Source: Chloroflexota bacterium
GTDB taxonomy: Bacteria > Chloroflexota > Anaerolineae > Caldilineales > Caldilineaceae
NCBI GenBank assembly: GCA_016861025.1
Contig: BOKO01000005.1
Location: forward strand, 296,278 to 360,277
Direction of reading: 5' to 3'
Length of the DNA: 64,000 nt
A program made the position numbers and the translations under genes. Below the pieces are notes generated by a model. The model did not search any database, was not told the DNA's origin, and saw only the letters and a program-made list of their open reading frames with translations. Numbering within the stretch: position 1 is the stretch's first letter; each line of letters starts with the position of its first letter. This document shows, piece after piece, positions 48,403 to 61,888 of the stretch.

Positions 48403-50049
48403 TTACCGTCGAATGAGAGACGCCGAAATCGACATGACCTGGATTTGTGGCAGCGTCACCGGCAGCACGCCCTGCGCTTCCATTTCGCCGAACCAGACTT
48501 TGACCACTGCGCGTTGCGACGCCTCGGCGCCGCCATAGGTTGCGAGCAGATTGGGAATGTGTGGCAGTTCGTAGAGCAGATAGGGGCTGCCGAAACTGGT
48601 GTAGAAGACATGCGGGTGCTCGGTGAACAGGGCGCGCCAGCCCCACGTGCCAAAGTGATCCAATACGACGCGCGCCGTGCCGATCGTTGTCATCGGTGTG
48701 ACATAGACGTTGATAAAGACGGCGGCGCACGAAGCCGCAGCTTCATGAAGTTCGGCAGTTTTGGGGTTGAGCAGATGCGTCACCGTGAAGCCGCGGCGCC
48801 GCAGCTCCTGGTCGAAGACCTCTAGATCGCTTTGACCAAACAGAGGATTCAACCGCGCAATCGTCACGGTGAGGACGCTGGCGCCGGGTTCCAGTCGCAC
48901 CGGCAGTTGCTCCGCCCCGCGCAGCACAGTGATGCTCTTGTCCGCCAGCGACTGCGCGGCCTGGGCAAAAGTCGCCTGCTCCTCGCGGGTGGGCGCGGCC
49001 CCAAGCGGCGCTTCGACCAGATTGAGCTGCGCTTTTAACGTCAGCACGCGTCGCGCCGCCGTGTAAACACTCTCTTCGGTCAAGCGTCCTGTCCGCACCG
49101 CCTCCAGCACAACGGGTAGATCGCGCGCCGGCTCCGCGCCCAGATAGAGATCGATGCCAGCCGCCAGGCTGCCGACGATGCGCTCGCCTGGTGCAGCGCG
49201 TGAGGTCAACCCAACCATGCTTGTGCTGTCGGAAACGATGAGACCCGTGAAGCCCAGTTCCTGGCGCAACAGGTCGATCAGCAGCTTTTTGGAGAGTGTG
49301 GCCGGCGGCGCAGCATCGAGATTGGCAGTGTAGCCTTGATAGTCGGGCAGCGAAATGTGACCCGGCATGATAGTCCACACGCCCGCCTCGATCACACGGC
49401 GCCAAACCTGCCCATAGGTCGCCAGCCACTCCTCGAAAGGCAGATGGTTGACCGTCGTCGCCAGATGCTGGTCGCGGTCGTCCATGCCATCGCCGGGAAA
49501 ATGCTTGGCTGTCGCCGCCACGCCATGTTGCTGCAGCGCCTGGATCAGCACGGAAGCCAGGCGACCAACGAGATCGGGGCGATCGCCCAGGGAGCGAATA
49601 TTGGTGACCGGATTGTTGAAGTTGTAGTTGAGGTCAACAGTAGGGGACAAGACCCAGTTTACACCAAGATGACGCGCTTCCACGGCGGTGGCTCGTCCAA
49701 GCTGACTGATCAGTTGCTCGTCATTGGCTGCGCCGGCCGCCATGAGCATTGGGAAATCGGTTCCATAGTCGGGCCATTCGGCTGCGCCGTGTTCCATGTT
49801 CGCCACCACCAGCAGCGGAATGGCGGCATGGCTCTGCACCGTGTGCACGACCTGCTGGTATGCCGTCGCCGATTTGGTGCGCAATGATATACAGCCCACC
49901 GGCCACTGTTCAAGCAGCCGCAGCCAGGCGTCGGCGTCCTCCATCGGGCGCGTGACATTGAAGAGTTGAGCAATGGCTGCTTCGAGCGACAAGGAGTTGA
50001 GCGTGCGCTCGACCCATTGTTGTTTGTTTGGGGTGAGAGAGTGATTCAT
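48403..50049 (-). CDS. Glycoside hydrolase family 3 (NagZ/beta-glucosidase-like)
   Basis: The 548-residue protein carries the GH3 barrel signatures KHFPGDGMDDRDQH, TIMPGHISLPDYQG and the nucleophile Asp in GLIVSDSTSMVG. The C-terminal half (AGIDLYLGAEPARDLPVVLEAV, then an alpha/beta domain) is also typical. Without a signal peptide it is cytoplasmic and could remove N-acetylhexosamine or glucose from imported fragments. KHFPGDG with a His/Asp dyad favours the N-acetylhexosaminidase branch. It ends 76 bases before the DGPF gene. Confidence 0.87.
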   Translation of the reverse strand: MNHSLTPNKQQWVERTLNSLSLEAAIAQLFNVTRPMEDADAWLRLLEQWPVGCISLRTKSATAYQQVVHTVQSHAAIPLLVVANMEHGAAEWPDYGTDFPMLMAAGAANDEQLISQLGRATAVEARHLGVNWVLSPTVDLNYNFNNPVTNIRSLGDRPDLVGRLASVLIQALQQHGVAATAKHFPGDGMDDRDQHLATTVNHLPFEEWLATYGQVWRRVIEAGVWTIMPGHISLPDYQGYTANLDAAPPATLSKKLLIDLLRQELGFTGLIVSDSTSMVGLTSRAAPGERIVGSLAAGIDLYLGAEPARDLPVVLEAVRTGRLTEESVYTAARRVLTLKAQLNLVEAPLGAAPTREEQATFAQAAQSLADKSITVLRGAEQLPVRLEPGASVLTVTIARLNPLFGQSDLEVFDQELRRRGFTVTHLLNPKTAELHEAAASCAAVFINVYVTPMTTIGTARVVLDHFGTWGWRALFTEHPHVFYTSFGSPYLLYELPHIPNLLATYGGAEASQRAVVKVWFGEMEAQGVLPVTLPQIQVMSISASLIRR

Positions 50050-50200
50050 GCTACTTGTTCACCTGTTGGATTGGTTCGTCCAGAGTGACAAGCAAAAGGC
50101 GCCTGCTTTGACACTGAACGCAGCATGTATTTCAAGATTGCCAAATCATAGCAACACTTAGTTAACCTGGCAATGCGTTGCCCGACGCCGCTGTTCCTGG

Positions 50201-51952
50201 TCAGCCATCAATACATAGAGTATAGAGGTGTGTCTGCGTGAAGTGCATGAATCCATCCTGAAATGTCTGAATATGGCACAACCCCCGAAGCTTATCGATG
50301 CTTGCTAAAATTTTCGCAAACTCCTGTGAGTCAACGCCGCTGACAATCACATACTGCACTTGCCACTGTTGCAGCAAATCAAGCGCCTCCGCGTTGGGCC
50401 AGGCGCCGAGTTGGTGTGACGCATGACGGAGAAAATCGGGTTCGAAGGACATGTAACCATTTACAACGCGCTGCCCATGCAACGACTGGCTGTACATGGC
50501 AACTTTATCGACCCACGGGCGCGGATACTCGATCAGCGTTGCGCCGGCGGGCTGTGTCGCCAGCCACTGGTTAATGGATCGTTCATTTTGCGACACTTCG
50601 GTAAATGCGCGATATGGCGCCGGCAGCCCTTCAAGCACAACCAAAACCAGCAGCAGAGCCAGAACAAAACGCCACTTTGTCCCTTTCTTGAGGAGGATGG
50701 CGCCGCCAAAACCTGCCAATACGGCCAGCGCCAACATCAGGGGAATTACAAAACGCGCCCAGACACGCACCGAGGCATAAAAAGGCGCCCAATAATACAA
50801 GAGCAAGCCGGGCAGAGGAATCGCTATCTGGTCTGAAGGCAGAGATAGCTCTGGGTATAGACGTTGCGCCATCAGCGCAACAGGTTCAGAGGCGGAGAGC
50901 AGGGCGCGAGCATTGCGCCACTGCAAAATCGGTCCCATTGCCAATAGGAGGGAGACCATTGCCATCATAACAAACGGTCGCGTCTGTTGTCGTTGACCGA
51001 ATAGCAGCCCGAAGCTCGCCAAAACCAGTGTTGTATATCCTATGGAGACAATCGCGTGCTCCCCTGTAACCGGAAAAAATTGCTGGCTCCAGTCACCCCA
51101 GAACGGATGATTGAGATTGGGAGCAAACAAGTAATCGAGGCTTATCCCCCAACTATCCGAAGCTGCCAGAGAAAAATCACCGCCTTCGGGAAACATCTCA
51201 TGACGCGCTCTCCAGGTAAGAAAAGCAAACGGTGAGACAACAATCAACGCCGTCGCGCCAACCATGATCAATCGCACGAGCCATTCACGCCAACCTGTCT
51301 TTTGGGGGATAAAAGCAGAGAACGCAACAAGGGGTATGGTGGCGATGAAAAGAAAATACCAATGCCCCAGAATGGTCAGCGCCAGGAAAATTCCTGAGCG
51401 CACGATTTGTGAGACCGTTCTTGTGTGTGCAGAGAATGTCTGATAGAAGCCAAGCGTTGCATAAGGTAGAAAAGCCATGCTGAATAGGGTGTGCAGATGC
51501 CCCCCCATTCGCAAGGTGAGCGCAGGGGCCATGATATAAATAGCTCCAGCTACGAAAGCAGCCGATCTTTGTTCGGTGAGGTGAAAAACCAACAGATATA
51601 CACCGAACCCACCCGCTACAAATGTACTCAACAAGGTGAAATTATAGGTGAAAACATTCCCAGCTATGTGGGTGAGTGGAGCCAATAGGAGTATAAACCA
51701 ACCCGGCTGAGCGCCGCTGGCAATATGCCATCCCACCGGATAGAAAATGTCTGGTGTGTAAAATGGGTTCGCCTGGTGATGAAAAACAGCGTTTTCCATC
51801 CACCACAGGAGCCACAAAACCTCAAAGGCGTCTTCAAAGGCGCGCCCAATAACATGCGTGTTGATATTGATGATTAAGGGCCAGTTTGTCAGAGCAACCA
51901 GGACAACGTAGCCAACAAAGGATGGAGAATGAATCTTGCGTCTAGAGGACAT
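50201..51952 (-). CDS. Polytopic membrane protein, probable GT-C-like glycosyltransferase
   Basis: The 583-residue protein has about eleven hydrophobic segments. An early extracytoplasmic loop has paired acidic residues (GRAFEDAFEVLWLLWWMENAVFHH) as in GT-C enzymes, followed by NPFYTPDIFYPVGW. The C-terminal 150 residues are soluble and contain IEYPRPWVDKVAMYSQSLHGQRVVNGYMSFEP, common in YfhO-like proteins. It probably modifies envelope glycans. It is preceded by a weak AGGAA and is separated from neighbours by untranslated gaps of 120-150 bases. Confidence 0.7.
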   Translation of the reverse strand: MSSRRKIHSPSFVGYVVLVALTNWPLIININTHVIGRAFEDAFEVLWLLWWMENAVFHHQANPFYTPDIFYPVGWHIASGAQPGWFILLLAPLTHIAGNVFTYNFTLLSTFVAGGFGVYLLVFHLTEQRSAAFVAGAIYIMAPALTLRMGGHLHTLFSMAFLPYATLGFYQTFSAHTRTVSQIVRSGIFLALTILGHWYFLFIATIPLVAFSAFIPQKTGWREWLVRLIMVGATALIVVSPFAFLTWRARHEMFPEGGDFSLAASDSWGISLDYLFAPNLNHPFWGDWSQQFFPVTGEHAIVSIGYTTLVLASFGLLFGQRQQTRPFVMMAMVSLLLAMGPILQWRNARALLSASEPVALMAQRLYPELSLPSDQIAIPLPGLLLYYWAPFYASVRVWARFVIPLMLALAVLAGFGGAILLKKGTKWRFVLALLLVLVVLEGLPAPYRAFTEVSQNERSINQWLATQPAGATLIEYPRPWVDKVAMYSQSLHGQRVVNGYMSFEPDFLRHASHQLGAWPNAEALDLLQQWQVQYVIVSGVDSQEFAKILASIDKLRGLCHIQTFQDGFMHFTQTHLYTLCIDG

Positions 51953-51973
51953 CTGGTTCCTGACAGAGCCAAG

Positions 51974-52016
51974 AGATAAAAGCTCAAGCCACCCCGATGA
52001 GCTTGAGCTTTTATCT
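51974..52016 (-). terminator. Strong stem-loop at the end of the leuB-ppc-HAD-cimA operon
   Basis: AGATAAAAGCTCAAGC (51974-51989) pairs perfectly with GCTTGAGCTTTTATCT (52001-52016) over an 11-base loop. It lies about 60 bases after the cimA stop and 20 bases before the next gene, so it separates the two. The 3' arm itself is T-rich. Confidence 0.82.
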
Positions 52017-52075
52017 TTGATTTGAATCGAAGGCGGTCTCAGACCGAACCTACAACTACGATTTTTCAGCCGCGG

Positions 52076-54515
<2,440 letters not shown>

Positions 54516-54523
54516 GTTGCACC

Positions 54524-57276
<2,753 letters not shown>

Positions 57277-57280
<4 letters not shown>

Positions 57281-58359
57281 ATCCTCGCCGCCACCAAATC
57301 CCCCATCACTGATGTTCCAACCACTTCGCTGCCAGGGTCGGCGATGTCGCCAGTGCGCACGCCGGCGGCGAGCACGTCGTCGACGGCGCGTTCGACGGCC
57401 TGCGCCTCGGCTTCCAGCCCCAGGCTATGACGCAACAGCATCGCCACGCTCAGGATCGTCGCCAGCGGGTTGGCGACGCCTTTGCCTGCGATGTCGGGCG
57501 CGCTGCCGTGAATCGGCTCGTAGAGACCAAGCGGCAGGTTGTGGCTATTGAGTTTGTCGCCCAAACTGGCGGAGGGCAGCATGCCCATTGACCCGGCGAG
57601 CATCGACGCCTCGTCGGTCAGGATGTCGCCAAAGAGATTTTCAGCGACGATGACATCGAAGGTTGCGGGCCGACGAATCAGGTGCATCGCCATTGCATCG
57701 ACCAACACATGCTCCAGCTCGACGTCGGGGTGCTCTTGCATTACGTCGATGGTGACGCGACGCCATAGTCGGCTCGACGCCAGTACATTCGCCTTGTCGA
57801 CGCTTGTCAGCTTCTTGCGTCGCCCGCGCGCGGCCTCCGCCGCCAGCCGCACCACACGTTCGATCTCCGGGCGGGTGTAGAGCATGGTGTCGTAGGCTTC
57901 ATAGGCGTCGTCGCCCGCCTCCTTGCGCGGACCGAAGTAGGCGCCGCCGGTCAACTCACGGATGACGAGCATGTCTGTTCCTTCCAGAACCGACTCTTTA
58001 ATCGTGCTGGCGTGGATTAGCTCCTTCTGCAGCTTAACCGGACGCAGGTTGGCGAAAAGGTTGAGCGCCTTGCGAATGGCGAGCAGCCCGCGCTCGGGGC
58101 GATCCTTGGCGGTGGGAATGTCCCATTTGGGGCCGCCGACCGCGCCTAGCAGCACGGCGTCTGCTTTCAGCGCGGCTTCGACCGTCTCGTCGGGCAGGCT
58201 CGCACCAAGCTGATCGATGGCGCAGCCGCCCATCAACTGATGGTCATAGACGAAGGTGTGGCCGAACTTCCTGCCAACTACATCCAGGATTTTCTTGGCT
58301 TCGTTGGTCACTTCCGGCCCGATGCCGTCACCGGCGAGTACGACGATCTTCGCTTGCAT
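57277..58359 (-). CDS. leuB: 3-isopropylmalate dehydrogenase
   Basis: The 360-residue enzyme begins MQAKIVVLAGDGIGPEV and has NLRPVKLQKELI, LVIRELTGGAYFGPRKE, the substrate Lys and Asp region (TSVDKANVLASSRLWRRVTIDV), NLFGDILTDEASMLAGSMGMLPSASLG and EPIHGSAPDIAGKGVANPLATI. It oxidises 3-isopropylmalate, and 3-methylmalate in the citramalate route. It is the first gene of the operon, with a stem-loop in its leader 50 bases upstream. Confidence 0.97.
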
Positions 58360-58409
58360 GGAAGCACTCTCTCCATTGGTCTGCGTGCGTTTGCTTCAGG
58401 TAAATAAGA

Positions 58410-58459
58410 GCGGAGACGCAAAGTGTCGGGTGTTGCCCTGGGCATCTTTGCGTCTCCGC
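58410..58459 (-). terminator. 14-bp stem-loop in the leuB leader, terminator or attenuator
   Basis: GCGGAGACGCAAAG (58410-58423) pairs perfectly with CTTTGCGTCTCCGC (58446-58459). Transcribed toward leuB it is followed by TCTTATTT, giving a U-rich tail. A TATGAT-like -10 near 58483 with a poor -35 lies upstream. It may end the transcript of the gene at 58698-59816 or act as an attenuator for leuB. The rest of 58360-58697 shows no gene. Confidence 0.6.
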
Positions 58460-58697
58460 TTCGTTGCGTGCGAGTTCCTCATATCATACGCCAGAGTGCG
58501 CCAGATCGCCAGAAATCATCAAGAACAGAATCGTATTGATTGTGACATGCGATGGAATGGGCGGGACGTTGCAAGAGCAGGCCAGGCAGCGGGAGATTCG
58601 TGGCCGAAGATGATCGATTTTCTGCGCCAGCGTTTATTACGCGAGTGGCAGTGTACAGGACTGTAAATCAAGCCGGTTTACGTTTCAACGATGCAGC

Positions 58698-59816
58698 TCA
58701 GCTTTCATCATACCTGCACTCCTCCTGCACCACCCACATGAACCACCGCATTCTTCCGACGCCCGTCCCTGCCGCCAGCGAACCCGCAGTGGTGACATGT
58801 AGCCCGCCGTTTGCCCCGGCTTTGGTGAAGTCGCTGACGATGCGCTCGCAGATCGCTTCGGGGGAGCCATTGCGCAGCAAGAAGGGTGGCAGGTGTCCGT
58901 AGATCAGCGCATCGGGCATTTTCTGGCGGATCAGACCTGCGTCCACGGTTGGGCCGTAGTTAACCTCGCGAATGCCGAGCGCGTACGGGTCGTCGAGTAG
59001 ATGCCCCATCGCGCTGTCGGAGTGCTGATAGCGTCGCGCGTTGCCAGGCGCCAGCGCGTCGAGCACCATCTCCAACACCGGATAGCAGAATTCACGGTAG
59101 AGCGCGCGGTTGAGCAGCGCGCAGTTGTCGTCGGTGATCCACCAGCCCGGTTCGGTGTTGCCGCTGAAGTCACGCAGAAGGTGGTTGAGTTCCACCATCT
59201 TCTGCGCCAGCAGGTCGCTGAAGCGGTGCATCAGCTCCGGCTCATCGAGCATCCAGAAGATGGCGGTCTCCGGGTGCAGCACCGAGGTGATGATCGTCGC
59301 CGGCCCGCGACTGCCGGCTCCCAGCGCGGGGAGCGGTTTGCCGGCGCGTTTGCGCTCTTCCCACTCGGCCAGAAACACATCGGGAAAAGTCCAGCCTGCC
59401 AGGTCAATGGCTTCGGCGCGGTCGAGGATGCGGCTGAACTCAGCAGGATCGTCGGTGACAGGGACGAGCCAGGGCGTGCCTCCTTCGTGATAGGCGAACT
59501 CGCAGCCAAAGAGATTTTCGATGCGCTTTGGGCTGTGTTGCCAGGAATCCTCGTCAAAGAACGCCTTGCCGACGTACTGTTGCGTGATGGCGTTCGCCTG
59601 GCGATGCAGGTCGTCGCGATACGCCTTGTCGTGGTAATAGCGCACGGTGGAGTCAACCTGGAGAAACTCAAAGAGCCAGTGGTCGTCGGGAGAGAAGGAG
59701 GCGGCGCAGCGCGGCTTGGCAGTGGTGAAGGCATGGCACCGTTCATTTTCCGCCCAGAACGCAGCAACGTCGAGCGATTGGGTCAGGTCGAGAAAATCTT
59801 GTTCGATGATTGCCAT
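58698..59816 (-). CDS. Uroporphyrinogen-decarboxylase-like (URO-D family) protein
   Basis: The 372-residue protein has the URO-D barrel pattern in FEFLQVDSTVRYYHDKAYR, AEWEERKRAGKPLPALG, GWWITDDNCALLNRALYREFCYPV, the putative metal-binding HSDSAMGHLLD and NGGLHVTTAG. It is not true HemE: the Asp and Arg residues of the tetrapyrrole site are not recognisable. Members with this pattern are corrinoid methyltransferase or unknown proteins. It is alone on its transcript. Confidence 0.8.
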   Translation of the reverse strand: MAIIEQDFLDLTQSLDVAAFWAENERCHAFTTAKPRCAASFSPDDHWLFEFLQVDSTVRYYHDKAYRDDLHRQANAITQQYVGKAFFDEDSWQHSPKRIENLFGCEFAYHEGGTPWLVPVTDDPAEFSRILDRAEAIDLAGWTFPDVFLAEWEERKRAGKPLPALGAGSRGPATIITSVLHPETAIFWMLDEPELMHRFSDLLAQKMVELNHLLRDFSGNTEPGWWITDDNCALLNRALYREFCYPVLEMVLDALAPGNARRYQHSDSAMGHLLDDPYALGIREVNYGPTVDAGLIRQKMPDALIYGHLPPFLLRNGSPEAICERIVSDFTKAGANGGLHVTTAGSLAAGTGVGRMRWFMWVVQEECRYDES

Positions 59817-59894
59817 GTGCGTGTCTTTGGTGTGTCGTGATGAACGCTGAATCCTTTAATCTCGCACGGCATATTTTTTTACCATTGGATGTGC

Positions 59895-60146
59895 CTATCC
59901 GCTCAGCCGCTCATACTCGTCGTGATTGCCGATCCACACCCAGATGAAGTCGTCGCCATCTTCCACCGCCAGTGCATGATGATTCAAGCCAATACGCGCT
60001 GACCAGAACCGTCCGACTTTCTTAAATTGCAATGACGGGTGTGTTGAATCACGCTTGAGCAGCCGGAAGTTTTTGCGCGCCAGCCGTTGCAGCTCTGGCG
60101 ACAGACGATCAAACTGCGCCCAGAAGCGTGGTGTCGTGCGGTGCAT
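59895..60146 (-). CDS. RelE/ParE-superfamily toxin
   Basis: Eighty-three residues with MHRTTPRFWAQFDRLSPELQRLARKNFRLL, HPSLQFKKVGRFWSARIGLNHHALAVEDGDDFIWVWIGNHDEYERL, a pattern of RelE/ParE/YafQ-type toxins: basic helix, a Phe-Lys core strand and HDEY near the end. The ATG begins directly after the TAA stop of the antitoxin gene, with no gap. Such toxins cleave ribosomal mRNA or poison gyrase; the branch is not resolved. Confidence 0.85.
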   Translation of the reverse strand: MHRTTPRFWAQFDRLSPELQRLARKNFRLLKRDSTHPSLQFKKVGRFWSARIGLNHHALAVEDGDDFIWVWIGNHDEYERLSG

Positions 60147-60347
60147 TTATAGCGCTTGCAACGCACCTTGTTCTTTGGCTACCTGTGCCTCTTCCAACAG
60201 AAAATCCAGTTTTCCCGCGGCGACGTCGGCTGCGAGCTGGCGATCCCAACGCTGCCAATCCAGCTCAGCAAACCATTGGCGTAGCCGTATATAGTCGCGT
60301 TCTGGCAACGCCTCGATTTCACGCTGAAGCTGTTCGACCTGCATCAT
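60147..60347 (-). CDS. Cognate antitoxin of the RelE/ParE-type toxin
   Basis: The ATG at 60347 follows GGAGG by five bases; only this 66-residue form is plausible. The protein has a helical body (VEQLQREIEALPERDYIRLRQWFAELDWQRWDRQLAADVAAGKL) and a basic-acidic tail LLEEAQVAKEQGAL that would wrap the toxin. It precedes the toxin and its stop abuts the toxin start, the usual order for a type II module. Confidence 0.8.
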   Translation of the reverse strand: MMQVEQLQREIEALPERDYIRLRQWFAELDWQRWDRQLAADVAAGKLDFLLEEAQVAKEQGALQAL

Positions 60348-60399
60348 CTTGACCTCCACGCACACCTCTCTTGTTAAACACCCGTCCCAGGATTCTATA

Positions 60400-61758
60400 C
60401 TACCCTGTAATCCCTGCCCGCGCAAACAGCCGTGCACACGCCGCCCGCGCCTCCGCCAGCACCGCCTTCTCATCGACGACCAGCACCTCCTTGTCGCGCA
60501 TCAACATCTTGCCGTCGACGATCACCGTGTCCACGCTGCCGCTGTTGACATTGTAGACCAGCGCCGACGCCACGCGATGCACCGGCATGGCGAAGGGCGT
60601 GTCGAGATCGACCAGCACCACGTCCGCCTTCTTGCCTACTTCTAGCGAGCCGATCATCTGCGGCTGCCCGAAGGCGTGCGCCCCGCCGCGACACGCCATC
60701 CAGATCACATCCTCCGGCAGCAGCGCCATGGCGTCGAGTGTGCTCACCTTGCCCGACAGCGCCGTCGTCTTGAGCACTTCCAACATGTCCTGGTTGTTGT
60801 TGCTGCCGGGGCCGTCGGTCGCCAGCGCCACGATGACACCGCGGCGGCGCATCTCCGGCACGCGCGCCATACCCGACGCCAGGTACATATTGGCGACCGG
60901 ACAGTGCACAACCACGCCGCCGTGTTCCTGCAGCAGGTCGAGTTCATGGTCGTCGAGCCAAACGCTGTGCACAAGCTGCACGTCAGGACCGAGCGCGCCC
61001 AGCGCCGCCAGCCATTCGACATGGCGCAGTCCGCGCAGTTCCAGGTTCATCTCCACCTCTTTGCGCGTCTCGGCGATGTGGATCATCGAGCCGACGCCCC
61101 ACGCCTTGCCCTGCGCGTAGGTGCGGCGCATCGTCTCGTCCGAACAGCCCCAGGGGATCAGCGGGGCAAACTCGATGCGGATGCGGTCGTCGGCGCGCCC
61201 GTGCCACGCAGCGTGCAGCCGTTCCATCTCCGCCATGATCTGGTCGGGCGTCTCCATGAACGCGGGGTGATAGCCCATGTCCGTCCAGCCGCGCGCCAGC
61301 AAGAAGCGCACGCCCGTCTCTTCCGCCGCCCGGCAGACGCCGTCGTCGTTGCCCGGCTCGGTGTGGATGTACTGATGGTCGATCACTGACGTTGCGCCGC
61401 TGCGGATGTTCTCGATCAACCCCAGCTTGGCGGCGACATAGGCTTCCTCCTCGGTCAACGCCTGAGCGACGGGCCAGATCGCCGCAGCCAGCCACTCCAG
61501 CAGCGGTTTGTCGTCAGCCAGCCCGCGCAAAAAGGTTTGGAAAAGGTGCGTGTGGGCGTTGACCATGCCCGGCATCACGGCCATGTGCGTGGCGTCGATG
61601 CGCTCACCGGCGGCCGCGCGCAGCGTCTCCGGCGCCGCACCCGCGCCGACGGCTGCAATCTTGTCTTCCTCGATGTAGACATAGCCCGGCTTGTGCAGCG
61701 TGCCGGCGTCGTCTACAGTGAGCACGGCGCCGTTTTCGATCAGGATAGAACTTCCCAT
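60400..61758 (-). CDS. Amidohydrolase (8-oxoguanine/S-adenosylhomocysteine deaminase, TrzA/AtzA type)
   Basis: The 452-residue enzyme has the metal ligands of this family: HTHLFQT (two His), IHIAETRKEVE, LVHSVWL and the Asp in ATDGPGSNNNQDM. GVCRAAEETGVRFLLARGWTDMG and KKADVVLVDLDTPF are also typical. It deaminates a purine or S-adenosylhomocysteine-like substrate in the cytoplasm. DGPGSNNNQDM and the long N-terminus fit 8-oxoguanine deaminase-like proteins. It is monocistronic. Confidence 0.88.
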   Translation of the reverse strand: MGSSILIENGAVLTVDDAGTLHKPGYVYIEEDKIAAVGAGAAPETLRAAAGERIDATHMAVMPGMVNAHTHLFQTFLRGLADDKPLLEWLAAAIWPVAQALTEEEAYVAAKLGLIENIRSGATSVIDHQYIHTEPGNDDGVCRAAEETGVRFLLARGWTDMGYHPAFMETPDQIMAEMERLHAAWHGRADDRIRIEFAPLIPWGCSDETMRRTYAQGKAWGVGSMIHIAETRKEVEMNLELRGLRHVEWLAALGALGPDVQLVHSVWLDDHELDLLQEHGGVVVHCPVANMYLASGMARVPEMRRRGVIVALATDGPGSNNNQDMLEVLKTTALSGKVSTLDAMALLPEDVIWMACRGGAHAFGQPQMIGSLEVGKKADVVLVDLDTPFAMPVHRVASALVYNVNSGSVDTVIVDGKMLMRDKEVLVVDEKAVLAEARAACARLFARAGITG

Positions 61759-61792
61759 ATATCTTTAATCCTCATGCAAAAACGCAGATTTG

Positions 61793-61854
61793 ATCCGCAG
61801 ATTACGCAGAGGGATAAGTCAAATTATTTTGCGAAATCTGCGTAATCTGCGGAT
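61793..61854. repeat. Perfect 18-bp inverted repeat, family A
   Basis: ATCCGCAGATTACGCAGA (61793-61810) is exactly complementary to TCTGCGTAATCTGCGGAT (61837-61854), over a 26-base loop. The left arm is identical to that at 23897-23914. It lies between the deaminase start and the end of the secreted-protein gene, and could end the transcript of the latter. Confidence 0.9.
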
Positions 61855-61888
61855 CGATGATGTTTGGCATTCCCAGAGTTTCGTTAGC

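Noticed and set aside
58410..58560. Leucine leader peptide before leuB
   Set aside because: The short frame through the stem-loop has only two adjacent Leu codons inside the 3' arm and no run of Leu codons or convincing ribosome site.
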